From CAWAHD01 sp963781785 (GTDB lineage Bacteria > Planctomycetota > Planctomycetia > Isosphaerales > Isosphaeraceae): a DNA stretch of 64,000 nucleotides. Below are positions 48,717-58,574 of the stretch, piece by piece. The DNA is taken from the NCBI GenBank assembly GCA_963781785.1, contig CAWAHD010000005.1, positions 3,410,001 to 3,474,000 on the forward strand. The letters are read 5' to 3'. A program made the translations under genes and the position numbers. Positions within the stretch are counted from its first letter, which is position 1; each line of letters begins with the position of its first letter. The notes beneath the pieces were generated by a model. The model was not told where the DNA came from, searched no databases, and was given only the letters and a program-made list of their open reading frames with translations.

Positions 48717-50105
48717 CGCTTTGGCAACGTCCAAATCATCACGACCCCTTCAAGGTGCGAATCCAACAGATACTCCAGGCTAACGATCCAGTTGATCTAC
48801 GGCTACGCCTACGCCCATCAAAATGATCTCTATAGAACAACCCGACCAGGGAAGGACTTCCAGACACTCGCCTTTCACCGGCGGTGAGCCACGACGCTCC
48901 GTCTCGCCCCGACGGCATTGCAAATTGTGAACGGCCCGTGCCGAAGGTATTTGCGAGTGATTTGTTGGGTCCAGCGTCGAGACACCCAGGCGCAACCTTC
49001 CGCTGGCACGCGAATTCCATCGCGACTGACAACCGACAATGCGTGGTCAGGGCAGCTCGTGGAGCAGGGAAATCCGGTTGTCTGGCGCCCTCCATTCGAA
49101 CGAACCCGTCTCGGTTAAGGCAAGTGTAAAAGAGGAAGAATCGCTCGGGACGGTTGAAACCCGTTGCCTTCACCATTCGCCAGCCAGCACGCGGGAGTGC
49201 GTCGGCACCGACCTGGTGCCTCATGCCAACAGTCTGCGAAGCCGATAATTCCAGACACGGGCATCAGACTCGCAATTGACGATGTCTTCGATTGCCTTTA
49301 GGATCTCCCGACGGATTGCTCAGGAAGGGCAATCGGACCCGGCCGAGGTGGCCCCCTTAGTGCTGCGTTGCACGGCCAGGCCACTTTCGTTGACACTGGG
49401 TCCGCGTCCGGGCGGTCCGGGCGGCCGGTAAAGGTGACGGTTCTGCGGTAAAGGCTGCCGCACGCAAGGCTCTGGCATCGGCTACGTGCCGAACAGATCT
49501 TGGGGAGGCGGCAGAATGTTCCTTGCACTTTGGCAGAACTCGTTCTCTTTCGGCCGGTTGGGGACTGCTTCCCCCAAATTTCCCAGTCGTTTCGATCTCT
49601 ACCAGCGCGCCGGGTCGCGACAGACGCACAGGAATCCTACGGAGAGAAGGACCAGCTCCAGCTCCGGGAAACTCGGATCATCTACAAGAGGAAGCCACGC
49701 GGCAGGTCGCGCGGTCCCGACCAGTTTGCCGCAGTTGCATCGCTCAAGCCTCAGTTGTATGTCGACCCCAACGACGCCATCCGCCAACGAGCCGGCGCAA
49801 ACGCTCGCCAAAGCCGACCCGGTCTCCAAGCACGTGGGCGACCCCTCTGCCGAAAAGGTCGCGATCCAGACGCTCAAGTGAGCGGGAACGGCAGACCCGC
49901 TTGAGCGCTGACCCCACGGACGCGATCCGATCCTCGCATCCCACACTGCCGACGGCAACGAATGTGTCATGATGACTGTGACGCCCGAGCGGTCCCGCCG
50001 GGCTCACAATGCATGCATTGTTGGCTTGCTCTGCGCAATTCGAACGTGATACCATGATGGTCGCTACCACTCCCGAACGACAATCATACTGAGTGAGGTC
50101 ATATC
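48717..50105. other. Long gap without a supported gene
   Basis: Several short frames exist on both strands but none shows a domain, ribosome site or recognisable pattern, and they overlap one another. It may hold decayed genes. The last 100 bases contain the promoter and ribosome site (GTGAGG) of the LEPR-XLL-like gene. Confidence 0.4.
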
Positions 50106-50633
50106 GTGCGTAACCGCAGCCGGCAAACAGATCGAAACGGTGCACTCCAGCTCGAGCCCCTCGAATCACGCGAACTTCTGAGCGCTCTCGGGAGTTCGGA
50201 TCTTCATGCCGCCGATGTCTCTCGCTCGGTGCCGGCGCTTCATGTGGTCCTCGCGGGCCCGATGAGCGGTCAGGCCGTTTTGCATCCGACCACGCCCACG
50301 AAAGGGACGGACTCGTTCGTCACTTCAGGAGACGTGATCGGGCCGTCCACCTTCGATGGCAGCGTGTCGTACTCGGCGAATAAAAAGCACGTCCTCAAAT
50401 ACAAGAACGGGGTGGGAACTCTGGCCGACCTGTCCGGCGATCAGGTCTACGTTACCTTTACGGGTACGGGACACTTGAAGGGCACGACTTTCGACTACTC
50501 GGTAAAGGGATCCGTCAAGGGGGGTGCCGGCGCGGATGCAAAGGCATCGGGGACCTTTTCCGCCAGCGGCACTCAGAGTGCTCTGACCGGCGCGTTCTCG
50601 ATCAACATCAAGATCATTCTTAAACGCCTGTGA
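50106..50633 (+). CDS. Secreted LEPR-XLL-type surface protein, small
   Basis: 175 residues, GTG start with a GAGG site upstream. Near the N-terminus LQLEPLESRELLSALG matches the planctomycete LEPR-XLL signature that precedes large exported proteins. The rest is Gly/Ser/Thr-rich and beta-like (SGDVIGPSTFDGSVSY, GTLADLSGDQVYVTFTGTG, KASGTFSASGT). Unusually short for this class, which often exceeds 1000 residues, but the frame ends naturally with ...KIILKRL. Confidence 0.65.
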   Translation: MRNRSRQTDRNGALQLEPLESRELLSALGSSDLHAADVSRSVPALHVVLAGPMSGQAVLHPTTPTKGTDSFVTSGDVIGPSTFDGSVSYSANKKHVLKYKNGVGTLADLSGDQVYVTFTGTGHLKGTTFDYSVKGSVKGGAGADAKASGTFSASGTQSALTGAFSINIKIILKRL

Positions 50634-50652
50634 GCGGCGTTATCCATGTCGG

Positions 50653-51975
50653 TCAAGTACTCGACGAAGACGCTTGAGCAGCAGCCCGCGCTCTGCGCCA
50701 CGCGGCCTCGACATCGTCCCGATCGAGTTTGACCAGGACGTTCGTGGAGGCCGCCTCCTGTACCGCATCGGCCTGAGCCATCAAGGCGTGCCGCGCGCCC
50801 TCGGTGCGCATCCGCGGGATCATTCGTCGGACGGAGTCCAGGATCCGAATCAGCACGGCGGGGTTATCGGCGGCCGCTTGGCGGATCTGGTCGAACTCCG
50901 TCTTCACCAGCCGCTCGAGCCGAAGGGGAGGCACGCGCGACCGCATGTTGCGGCCGCGGTCGTACCAGCAACCGTCGCTCATGGACACATCCGCGACAAT
51001 GAGCAGCGCATCCGCAATCCAGTCGACGCACCCCACGCCCGTGAACGTGTCGTTGACCGCCGAGGAGAGTGCGCGGATTGCGATCTCGACGATTTGCGCG
51101 ATTCCGAATTCGCAGTCCTGCTTCAGAATGCGGTGTCGCCCAATCCTCACGTGTCGCTCGATCAATGCTTCAAAGTCGGCGAGGCGGTGGGACGGCCAGA
51201 CACACCCGAGTGGCTCGCCCCTCAGTACAAACTGTCCCGGTCTGTGAAGGAGGTGAATGACAGTGCCCGCCCGCAAAGCCGCGTCCACCAGAGCCGCATG
51301 ATCGATCTCCTGGACGTAACCGCTATGCTTGCACTTGACGGCCTCTCCTGCGGCGATCTGCTGCGCGACGACCTCCGAACTGACGTGTGCGCCGCTGCCC
51401 TGTCGGCGTCCGCGTGCGTGCGCCTGGATTACCGTTGGCCGCAGGTCATCGACGATCCGCGCGATCATGTCCGGATTCTGGATGGAGGCGGCAATGCGAT
51501 GGCTGTAATAGATGAGAAAACCAAAACTTGCGATCACGAGGAACCAGCTCGTAATCAGAGAAACCTCAGGAATGAAGGTCGAGTGCGAATCCTGATGGGT
51601 CACCAGAAAGACCACACACAGGTAGATGAAAGTGGCCATGAAAAGGCCGATGGTGGCTTGTGTGACCCAATCCTGGAGGAATCGATAGAGGAGGCGTGGA
51701 CCGAACAGCGTGGCCACCATCGAGAGCACGAGAAGCGCGACTGAGAAGATCAGCGCCAGGACCGTGCTGACGGAACTGAGCATCGCGCTCAGTATGGCGC
51801 GGGCGTCGTCGATGCCGCCCATGGTGAACCATTCGGGGAGGTGAATGACGCCGCGAGCATCCAGCACGTCCGGGATCATCGTGAGCCCGAACACGATGAG
51901 GCTCGCCAACGAGAATCCCAGAGGAATCCGCCAGAGATTCACGTCTGAGGAGCGACCGACTGGACCAGAACGCAC
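50653..51975 (-). CDS. DUF2254 membrane protein
   Basis: 440 residues. Four membrane helices in the first 170 residues (IPLGFSLASLIVFGLTMI; TVLALIFSVALLVLSMVATL; ATIGLFMATFIYLCVVFLV; LITSWFLVIASFGFLIYY), then a soluble domain with RALSSAVNDTFTGVGCVDWI, matching the RALSP..NDP.TA signature of DUF2254. The function of the family is unknown. The gene converges tail to tail with the LEPR-XLL gene. Confidence 0.8.
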   Translation of the reverse strand: MRSGPVGRSSDVNLWRIPLGFSLASLIVFGLTMIPDVLDARGVIHLPEWFTMGGIDDARAILSAMLSSVSTVLALIFSVALLVLSMVATLFGPRLLYRFLQDWVTQATIGLFMATFIYLCVVFLVTHQDSHSTFIPEVSLITSWFLVIASFGFLIYYSHRIAASIQNPDMIARIVDDLRPTVIQAHARGRRQGSGAHVSSEVVAQQIAAGEAVKCKHSGYVQEIDHAALVDAALRAGTVIHLLHRPGQFVLRGEPLGCVWPSHRLADFEALIERHVRIGRHRILKQDCEFGIAQIVEIAIRALSSAVNDTFTGVGCVDWIADALLIVADVSMSDGCWYDRGRNMRSRVPPLRLERLVKTEFDQIRQAAADNPAVLIRILDSVRRMIPRMRTEGARHALMAQADAVQEAASTNVLVKLDRDDVEAAWRRARAAAQASSSST

Positions 51976-52026
51976 GCAGGCGCCTCCTCCTGTTGGATCG
52001 AGCCGGATCGCGGCTCACGAGGCGCG

Positions 52027-52404
52027 TTAGTCAGCGGCCGGGTTGATGAACTTGTTCTGAAAATCGAGCCTGAATCGCTCACAATACCTCCTCAGGCCAG
52101 CGCGCGCGATCGGGTCGTTTCGATCGATCTTGAGTGCGAGTTTGTAGCATTGGTAGGCGGCGTGGTGCTCGCCCAGCCGCTCGTGGAGGACACCCATCAA
52201 GCTGCGGACCTCAGCCCAATCGGGATCGATGTCGACCGCCCGCCGGAGGTGCCGCTCGGCGGCCGCGAACTGCTGGCGGTCCAGGGCCTGCCTGGCAAGG
52301 ATCAGGCCGGTCGGATCTCGCCGGGGGAGTTTTGATCGGACGAGGCGATCAATGATCGCATCGGTGCTGCGTCCGGCTAAGCGATCAACAGGCATGTCTG
52401 TCAT
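52027..52404 (-). CDS. Small TPR protein
   Basis: 125 residues with two to three tetratricopeptide repeats (ALDRQQFAAAERHLRRAVDI, WAEVRSLMGVLHERLGEHHA, AYQCYKLALKIDRNDPIAR). Ends ...NKFINPAAD. Upstream of the DUF2254 gene on the same strand (about 50 bp), perhaps one transcript. Confidence 0.75.
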   Translation of the reverse strand: MTDMPVDRLAGRSTDAIIDRLVRSKLPRRDPTGLILARQALDRQQFAAAERHLRRAVDIDPDWAEVRSLMGVLHERLGEHHAAYQCYKLALKIDRNDPIARAGLRRYCERFRLDFQNKFINPAAD

Positions 52405-53132
52405 GGTGAGGAATCCCCGAGATGAAAGTGACAGGGGCTACGCCCAGCTCGTCAGATGGAGGCATTCCGTTGACGGGCGCATCCTGGCCTCCACCGAGAA
52501 TCCGTTGGCGAGCGCGTCACAGCGGATCGCCCGATTCAGACCTTCAAGTGACCATAACAGACGCTTATCGAGCGGCGGATGATCATGAAATCGGACGGCT
52601 TCCGCCGGCGGCGAGTCTTGCCCCCCTTCGCCGGGACACCGGTCGGCGAGCCTTGGGTATGGCCCCTGGAAAGGAAAACCGCGCGGTGCGCATGAAAGGA
52701 AGTCGCGCTACCAGCCGCCGCCGCTTGTCAAGAAGAGGCGGATGAAGAGGTCGTGCTCAGAATGGGAATGATTGGTGTTGGGTCTGAGCATGAAAACCTC
52801 GGTGAATGAGGGTGAAACCCTCCAGCATCTCCAAGATTGTATGGACCGTCGCGGCGAATCGTCAACGAAAATCGCCCTTCAAAAAGAGTCCTGCTGGTGA
52901 AACGATCATTGCCGCTCTCGGTCGTGCAGTGCCAGCCAGATCATCGGCTCAAACGGCTCAATCCGGCCGCCGCGTCTGATCCGTCCGATCCGTCCGATGA
53001 GATGCGGCGGCCGGCGTCGCACTACAGGCTGCGATCGCTGATCCCAGCGATGTCTGCTGCCGCGCGTTATGCAGGTCCTTCCGTCTCCTGATGACGCAGT
53101 GCCGCCGGTGATGATCCTGGATGGATCTGCAT
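52405..53132. other. Intergenic region upstream of the TPR gene and downstream of tRNA-Leu
   Basis: No supported gene. Contains a short tandem (GATCCGTCC repeated, about 52976-52999). Nothing else stands out. Confidence 0.4.
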
Positions 53133-53215
53133 TACCGAAGGTGGGACTTGAACCCACACGGGTGTTACCCCACCGGATTTTGAGTCCGGCGCGTCTGCCA
53201 TTCCGCCACTTCGGC
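53133..53215 (-). tRNA. tRNA-Leu (anticodon CAA)
   Basis: 83-nt class II tRNA on the minus strand. The acceptor starts GCCGAAG and ends CTTCGGT plus discriminator A; the anticodon stem-loop is CCGGA-CTCAAAA-TCCGG with anticodon CAA. A long variable arm (TGGGGTAACACCC) and a T-loop GGTTCAAGTCC follow. CCA is not encoded. Confidence 0.95.
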
Positions 53216-53304
53216 TCGTCCGTCTTGATTCAGCATCATCCAGAGCAGAGTGGCTGTCAACCCCGACCCGGCAGTCACAGCGGCGACCGCGGAAAGGGCG
53301 GCTT

Positions 53305-53646
53305 CTACCTTTTCAACATCCCCATCCCCAGGACCGTGACAACCGCGGCGATCGGCAGCACATAGCTGGGGTTCCACGGCAGGCGCTGGAAGTGAGGATG
53401 GATCCAGTTACTCATCGAATCGTGGGCGGCTTGCAGCTCGGCGCTGATCGAATCCAGGATCGGCGTCCGAACCTCGGTGTTCGTCCCCAGGACCTCACGC
53501 CACTTGCCGATGCACACTGCGGCCCCCTCCACCCCCGGTATCGCGAGCAAGAGGCCGAGGACGACGACGACAGCGAGTTGCAGCACCTTCGACCTGCGTC
53601 GTTTCGGGCTGATCTCACGATCCAGGGGAACAGCAACCTTGCGCAT
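53305..53646 (-). CDS. Small membrane protein at the end of the Tad operon
   Basis: 113 residues. A basic N-terminus (SPKRRRSK), first helix LQLAVVVVLGLLLAIPGV, a polar middle segment, and a second helix YVLPIAAVVTVLGMGML ending in KR. GAAGG seven bases before the ATG. Not recognised. It lies about 80 bp after tadC on the same strand and may be a Tad accessory. Confidence 0.55.
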   Translation of the reverse strand: MRKVAVPLDREISPKRRRSKVLQLAVVVVLGLLLAIPGVEGAAVCIGKWREVLGTNTEVRTPILDSISAELQAAHDSMSNWIHPHFQRLPWNPSYVLPIAAVVTVLGMGMLKR

Positions 53647-53723
53647 CGCACGCCTTCTGTTCGGGGGTGGGAGGGGATGGGAGGGGGCGCTAAACGCCGG
53701 GCTAGCCGGCCCTTACCGGAGAG

Positions 53724-54671
53724 TTATTGACTCGACAACATTGCAGCCATCTTCAGAACGGCGGGGCCGACCAGCACCACGAACACGCCGGGGAAAATGA
53801 AGAAGATCAGCGGAAGCATGATCTTGACCGAGGTCTTGGCCGCCCGCTCCTCGGCGAGCTGGCGGCGGCGCAGCCGCATGGCGTCGGACTGAACGCGCAA
53901 GGCCGACGAGATGCTCGAGCCGAACTTCTCGGCCTGGATGATCACCGCGGCGAGCGATCGCACGTCGTCCACGCCGGTCCGGATCCCCAGGTCGCGGAGC
54001 ACGTCCCGCCGCGCCCGCCCCATCTGGATCTGGAAGTTGGCGATGGCGAACTCTTCACAGATCACCGGGCACGATTGGGCCAGTTCGGTCGTGACGCGGC
54101 GCATCGCTGCATCGAGCCCCAAACCCGCTTCGACACAGACGACCATCAGGTCGAGCGCATCGGGCAAGCCCAGGAAGATCGCTTCGCTGCGCCGCTTCTT
54201 GGTGCCGCCGACAATCGAGTCGGGCAGGTAAAACGCCAGACCGCCGGCAAACGCCGCGAAAATGTAGGTGTTCTGCGTCAATCCCCAGCGCAGGAAGCAG
54301 GGCGGGAACGTCACGCCCAAGCCCAAAAGGAGTGCGATGACCTTGATGCCGTAGTACACGGCCACGGCCTGCTCCTGGCGAAAGCCCGCGTTCAGGAGCT
54401 TGAGCCGGATCTTCCCCAACTGCGCCTGGTCCGTGGGACGAAGCGACTGGCCGAGCTTGTTGGCGGCCGCCGTCACCCTGGCCTGGAACATCTCCTGCTT
54501 CTTGGCCTGGGCGGCCTCGCCGGTGGCCGCGGCACGGGGATCGAGCAATCGCCGCAGACGGTCCTCGGCAGTCTTCGGCCGCTCGGCGAACAGGCTCAAA
54601 ACCGACCACGCCCCCAGGGTCATCGCCAGAAAGACCACAACCGGTATCAGGGCTTCGATGCTCAGGCTCAT
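53724..54671 (-). CDS. tadC: TadC-like inner-membrane platform protein
   Basis: 315 residues with the T2SSF fold: helix at the N-terminus, a middle pair (YYGIKVIALLLGLGVTF, NTYIFAAFAGGLAFYLP), the conserved cytoplasmic block LPDALDLMVVCVEAGLGLDAAMRRV, and the C-terminal helix LPLIFFIFPGVFVVLVGPAV. Forms the pilus assembly platform together with TadB and is driven by TadA. Six bp behind tadB. Confidence 0.9.
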   Translation of the reverse strand: MSLSIEALIPVVVFLAMTLGAWSVLSLFAERPKTAEDRLRRLLDPRAAATGEAAQAKKQEMFQARVTAAANKLGQSLRPTDQAQLGKIRLKLLNAGFRQEQAVAVYYGIKVIALLLGLGVTFPPCFLRWGLTQNTYIFAAFAGGLAFYLPDSIVGGTKKRRSEAIFLGLPDALDLMVVCVEAGLGLDAAMRRVTTELAQSCPVICEEFAIANFQIQMGRARRDVLRDLGIRTGVDDVRSLAAVIIQAEKFGSSISSALRVQSDAMRLRRRQLAEERAAKTSVKIMLPLIFFIFPGVFVVLVGPAVLKMAAMLSSQ

Positions 54672-54677
54672 GCAGGT

Positions 54678-55658
54678 TTATACCTTGATCGCAACGATCT
54701 TCTTGATCACCCAGGCGCCGACGAGCTGGCCCACCGCCGTGACGCACAGCAGCTTGACGCCGATCGAAGTTGTGAAGAGAGCGCTGATATACTCATAGTT
54801 CGTATAACAGAGAAATGCGAGCAGGGCCGGCGGCAGCGCCAGGAGCACGATACCCGAGAGCCGGCCTTCCGCCGTCAGACTCGTCACCAGGCCGCGCAGC
54901 TCGAACCGCTGGCGGATCAAGCGGCCGATCTTGTCCAGCACCTCCGCAAGGTCTCCGCCGGTCGACCGCTGGATGATCACCGCGATCACAAAGAACCGGA
55001 CGTCCATGACCGGAATACGATCGGCCATGTTCCGGAGGGCCATCTCGATCGGAAAACCGAGGTTTTGCTCCTCGAAGATCCGGTTGCACTCATCGGCAAT
55101 GGGGCCTTTCATCTCCTCGGACACCAGTTGCAGCCCCGAAGCCAGGCCGTGACCCGCCCGCAGGGCGCGGCTGATCAGCTCGACGGCCTCCGGCATCGCC
55201 TCGACGAACTTGCGGATCCGGTTCTTGCGGCGGCGGATCAGCCAGAAAAAGGGAATTGAACCCAGGACCACCCCCACGATCGGGACCGCGTAGAGCGGTA
55301 ACTGAAACACCAGCCCGAAGACGACGCCGCTGGTCGCGAGTCCGCCTGCCACCATCATGAACAGCTTGAACGGGAAGCTGACGTCTGCCTGTTCGTAAAG
55401 CAGGTTGAGGTTCTCGGCGTTGGGGATGAATTTGGTCCAGAACGATGGGCGGCCCAGGTCGATCGCCGCCGGCCGAGCCAGGATGCCGCTGGCAAGGTCC
55501 TGCTTCTTGCTGGACCGTGACCGCCGTGCCCCCATCATGCCGGCCAGTCGATCTTCAGCCAGGGTTTCCGTCGACCTGGACATCACCAGACCGAGCCCGC
55601 CCACCGACACGATCACGATGATGCCGATCAATATCGGGACGAATGACGAATCAATCAC
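54678..55658 (-). CDS. tadB: TadB-like inner-membrane platform protein
   Basis: 326 residues. N-terminal helix (VPILIGIIVIVSVGGLGLVM), two central helices, T2SSF block MPEAVELISRALRAGHGLASGLQLV with FVIAVIIQRSTGGDLAEVLDKIGRLIR, and C-terminal helices. Partner of TadC. Follows tadA by about 47 bp. Confidence 0.9.
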   Translation of the reverse strand: MIDSSFVPILIGIIVIVSVGGLGLVMSRSTETLAEDRLAGMMGARRSRSSKKQDLASGILARPAAIDLGRPSFWTKFIPNAENLNLLYEQADVSFPFKLFMMVAGGLATSGVVFGLVFQLPLYAVPIVGVVLGSIPFFWLIRRRKNRIRKFVEAMPEAVELISRALRAGHGLASGLQLVSEEMKGPIADECNRIFEEQNLGFPIEMALRNMADRIPVMDVRFFVIAVIIQRSTGGDLAEVLDKIGRLIRQRFELRGLVTSLTAEGRLSGIVLLALPPALLAFLCYTNYEYISALFTTSIGVKLLCVTAVGQLVGAWVIKKIVAIKV

Positions 55659-55705
55659 TGGCAGAAGCTCCCGAATCAGCCGGCTGGCTGTCCAACCGGA
55701 TCGAC

Positions 55706-57196
55706 TTAGTCCTTGAGAAGAACGCGGTGCGTGAACAGGTCAAAAGGCAAGTGGCTTCCGGTCTGCTCGAGGCGTTCCATGAAGCTGGGCCGGATGCCGG
55801 TCGCGATGAACTCCCCGTGAGCGCGGCCGGCCGCGTCGACCCCGTTCTGCCGGAAGGCAAAGATCTCCTGCATGATGATCGTGTCACCCTCCATGCCGAT
55901 CACCTCGGAAACGCTGGTCACTTTGCGCGGCCCGCCCTGAAGCCGGCTCGCCTGCACGATCAGATCCACGGCCGAGGCAAACTGAGCGCGCAGGGCGCGG
56001 ATGGGCAGCTCCAGGCCGGCCATGCTGATCATGGTCTCGAGCCGTGAGAGTGCGTCGCGCGGGGTGTTGGCGTGCACGGTCGTCATCGAGCCTTCGTGGC
56101 CGGTGTTCATCGCCTGGATCATGTCCAGGGTCTCGGCGCCGCGGCACTCGCCGATGATGATCCGGTCCGGCCTCATTCGCAGTGCGTTCTTGACGAGATC
56201 GGTGGCCGTCACCGCCCCGCGCCCTTCGATGTTGCAAGGCCGCGTCTCGAGCCGCACGACGTGATCCTGTTGGAGCTGAAGCTCGGCGGCGTCTTCGATC
56301 GTGATCACGCGATGATCGTGCTGGATGAAGCTCGACAGCGTATTCAAGAGCGTCGTCTTGCCCGAGCCGGTGCCCCCGGAAATGATGATGTTCAACCTGG
56401 CCTTCATGGCCCCCTCCAGGAGCGCCAGCATCTCGGGCGTGAATGCCTTGTACCGCAGCAGGTCGTTCTTGGAGAGGGGTCTGGAGCCGAACATTCGGAT
56501 CGTGACCACCGGCCCGTCGAGGGCCAGCGGGGGAATGATCGCGTTGAACCGGGACCCGTTGGGAAGCCGGGCGTCGACCATCGGCGAGGTCTCGTCAACC
56601 CGGCGGCCCACTCGGGAGACGATCCGGTCAATGATCTGGAGCAGGTGGTCGTTGTCCCGGAAGTTGACCTCGGACTTGAGGATCTTCCCCTCCTTCTCCA
56701 CGTACACGTTCTTGGGGCCGTTGATCATGATGTCGCCGATCTTGTCATCCTTGAGCAACAGCTCGAGCGGCCCGTATCCGAACGTCTCGTCCAGGACCTC
56801 ATTCACCAGCCGCTGGCGCTCGTTGCGGTTCAAGAGCGGGTTTTCGGTATCGCAGAGCTGCTCGACGACGCCCCGGATCTCATTCCGCAGCGTCTTGGGG
56901 TCGATCTCGGCGACGCGATTCATGTCGAGCCGGTCGACCAATCGCATATGGATGTGGCGCTTGAGAACCTCGTATTGCTCCTGCGCCGGGTCGACATCCT
57001 TCGCGAGGTCGTGCCTGCGATTCTGCGCGGGCTTCGGCTCGGACGCGGGTGGCGCCGGCTCGGACGCGGACACCGGAGGCGCGTGCCCTTCGACCGCCCC
57101 GGTCCGATTGGGCAGCGGATCAATCACACCAACACCCGCTCCCGAGCCCGGAGTTGTCCGGGGCCCGAATGGACTGCGTCCCAATCCTCGTAGCAT
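55706..57196 (-). CDS. tadA: TadA/CpaF secretion ATPase
   Basis: 496 residues. Pro-rich N-terminus, then the CpaF N-terminal domain (LNRNERQRLVNEVLDETFGYGPLE, DIMINGPKNVYVEKEGK). The ATPase core has Walker A GGTGSGKTTLLN, the Asp box ITIEDAAELQL, Walker B RIIIGECRGAE and His box MTTVHANTPRDAL. Hexameric motor for Flp pilin assembly. GGGAG precedes the ATG at 57196. No frame break. Confidence 0.95.
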   Translation of the reverse strand: MLRGLGRSPFGPRTTPGSGAGVGVIDPLPNRTGAVEGHAPPVSASEPAPPASEPKPAQNRRHDLAKDVDPAQEQYEVLKRHIHMRLVDRLDMNRVAEIDPKTLRNEIRGVVEQLCDTENPLLNRNERQRLVNEVLDETFGYGPLELLLKDDKIGDIMINGPKNVYVEKEGKILKSEVNFRDNDHLLQIIDRIVSRVGRRVDETSPMVDARLPNGSRFNAIIPPLALDGPVVTIRMFGSRPLSKNDLLRYKAFTPEMLALLEGAMKARLNIIISGGTGSGKTTLLNTLSSFIQHDHRVITIEDAAELQLQQDHVVRLETRPCNIEGRGAVTATDLVKNALRMRPDRIIIGECRGAETLDMIQAMNTGHEGSMTTVHANTPRDALSRLETMISMAGLELPIRALRAQFASAVDLIVQASRLQGGPRKVTSVSEVIGMEGDTIIMQEIFAFRQNGVDAAGRAHGEFIATGIRPSFMERLEQTGSHLPFDLFTHRVLLKD

Positions 57197-57259
57197 CAGC
57201 GTCGTCTCCCTTCTTGAGTTAGCTTGAAAGCTCCGCGCCTTGCCGCCACGGCGTCAAGT

Positions 57260-58443
57260 CTAGAAGAAGGCCGCGAACAGGCCTCTGCGGGTCTTGGAGG
57301 GTGCGCTCGCAGGCGCCGGCCGCAACGACCGCGCCAGCTCGAGGAACGCCTGGTGAGCACGTGTCCCCTTGCCGATCTCCCCGAGCGTCGAGCCTTTGAT
57401 CCGGACCTCCTGGAACGTCTTGGCCGCGTTGGGGATCTGCCACGAAATCGGCATTTTCAGTGTCTCCTCGGCCTTTTTTTGGCTGATCTCCCACGGGAAC
57501 GAGCCGGCCCGGTTCGCCACGAGTTTGACCCGGTCGGCCATTCCTTCGTACTCGCGAAACAGTCCCAGGAGCCGGGCGGTGTTCCGCAGGCAGATCAGGT
57601 CGAGCTGGATGACCACCAGGATCAGGTCGGACATCTCGAAGGCGATGAAATCGGACGTTTGCAGCCCCTTGCTCGTGTCGACGACCACCGTCGCGAATGC
57701 GGCTCGCAGCAGGCCGAACAGCCGGCGCAGCCGTTCCGGGTCAACGGCGGCGGCCTCTTGCATCGTCGCCGAGTGCGGGAGCACGAAAACATCGGAGGCA
57801 TGGCGAGTGATCGACCGCTTCAGCAGCGTCAAGTCCAGTCGTTCAAAGTTCTGGAGCACGTCAGAGACCGTGCGGCCCTCGGTCACGTCAAGCCAGGCGT
57901 CGACCGCGCCGAACATGAGGTCGAGATCGACCAGGATGGTCTCCTGGCCCTTGCTGGAGGCCAGGGTCGTCGCCAGGTTGACCGCCAGCGTCGTGCAGCC
58001 GACTCCGCCTGATGCGCCCGTGACCGTGATGATTCGCGCGCCCTGGCGCTGGCCGTCTGCGACTCACCGCGTCCCCGCAAGAGCCGGGTGGCGGCTTCGA
58101 TCAGCTCGGTCGCCTCGGCCGGTAGCGGCAGGAACTCTCGGGCGCCGGCCCTGATGGCTCTGAGGATCAGTCCGCTGTCGGCGCCTCGGCTCGCGGGCAA
58201 CACGATCGAGTCCGGGTTGGCCTGCGTGAGTTTCTGAATCAGCTCGAGGGCCTGACTCGGATCCTCGTCGAGGGTGACCATCGTGAGGTGGGCGACGATC
58301 TCGGTGGCGCGGGACGCAGCGTCCTGGTAGGTCGTGAAGACCTCGGACAGCCAGAACGTCGCGATCCCGCCGAGCATCCGCTCGAGCGCGGTACGGGACT
58401 CCTCGTTGGGATCGATAAGGACGACTCGGATCAGGTCCTTCAT
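57260..58443 (-). CDS. TadZ/CpaE-like protein: pseudo-receiver plus MinD-type ATPase (one frame break)
   Basis: Localisation factor for the Tad machine. The N-terminal receiver-like domain (RVVLIDPNEESRTALERML) lacks a clear phospho-acceptor. The ATPase part reads VTGASGGVGCTTLAVNLATTLA, an atypical Walker A without the signature lysines, as in many TadZ/CpaE proteins, then LVDLDLMFGAVDAWLDV and VVVDTSKGLQ. The frame breaks at 58033-58041; removing one CG gives SARARIITVTGASGG. Ends ...RRGLFAAFF. Confidence 0.85.
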
Positions 58444-58574
58444 GATGTCCTACCAGGGTTTTTGATCGAAGGCGACGAGCCCGGTATGAAGGCCGGCGGA
58501 TTGGTGGGCAAGGGCGGCGCGCAGAACTTCGTCTGTCCATCCTTGCCCCGTCCAGGAAAGACGAGGCCCCCTGG

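Noticed and set aside
48739..49224. 161-residue minus-strand frame in the 48.7-50.1 kb gap
   Set aside because: No domain, unusual composition, no ribosome site; overlaps other equally weak frames on the plus strand.
50653..51744. 356-residue plus-strand frame opposite the DUF2254 gene
   Set aside because: Antisense shadow; the minus strand has four membrane helices and the DUF2254 signature.
52976..52999. Short tandem GATCCGTCC units
   Set aside because: Only about two and a half units; no array and nothing to suggest CRISPR or functional iterons. No CRISPR array was found anywhere in the window.
53727..55259. 510-residue plus-strand frame opposite tadB/tadC
   Set aside because: His/Gln/Asp-rich antisense shadow; tadB and tadC are unambiguous on the minus strand.
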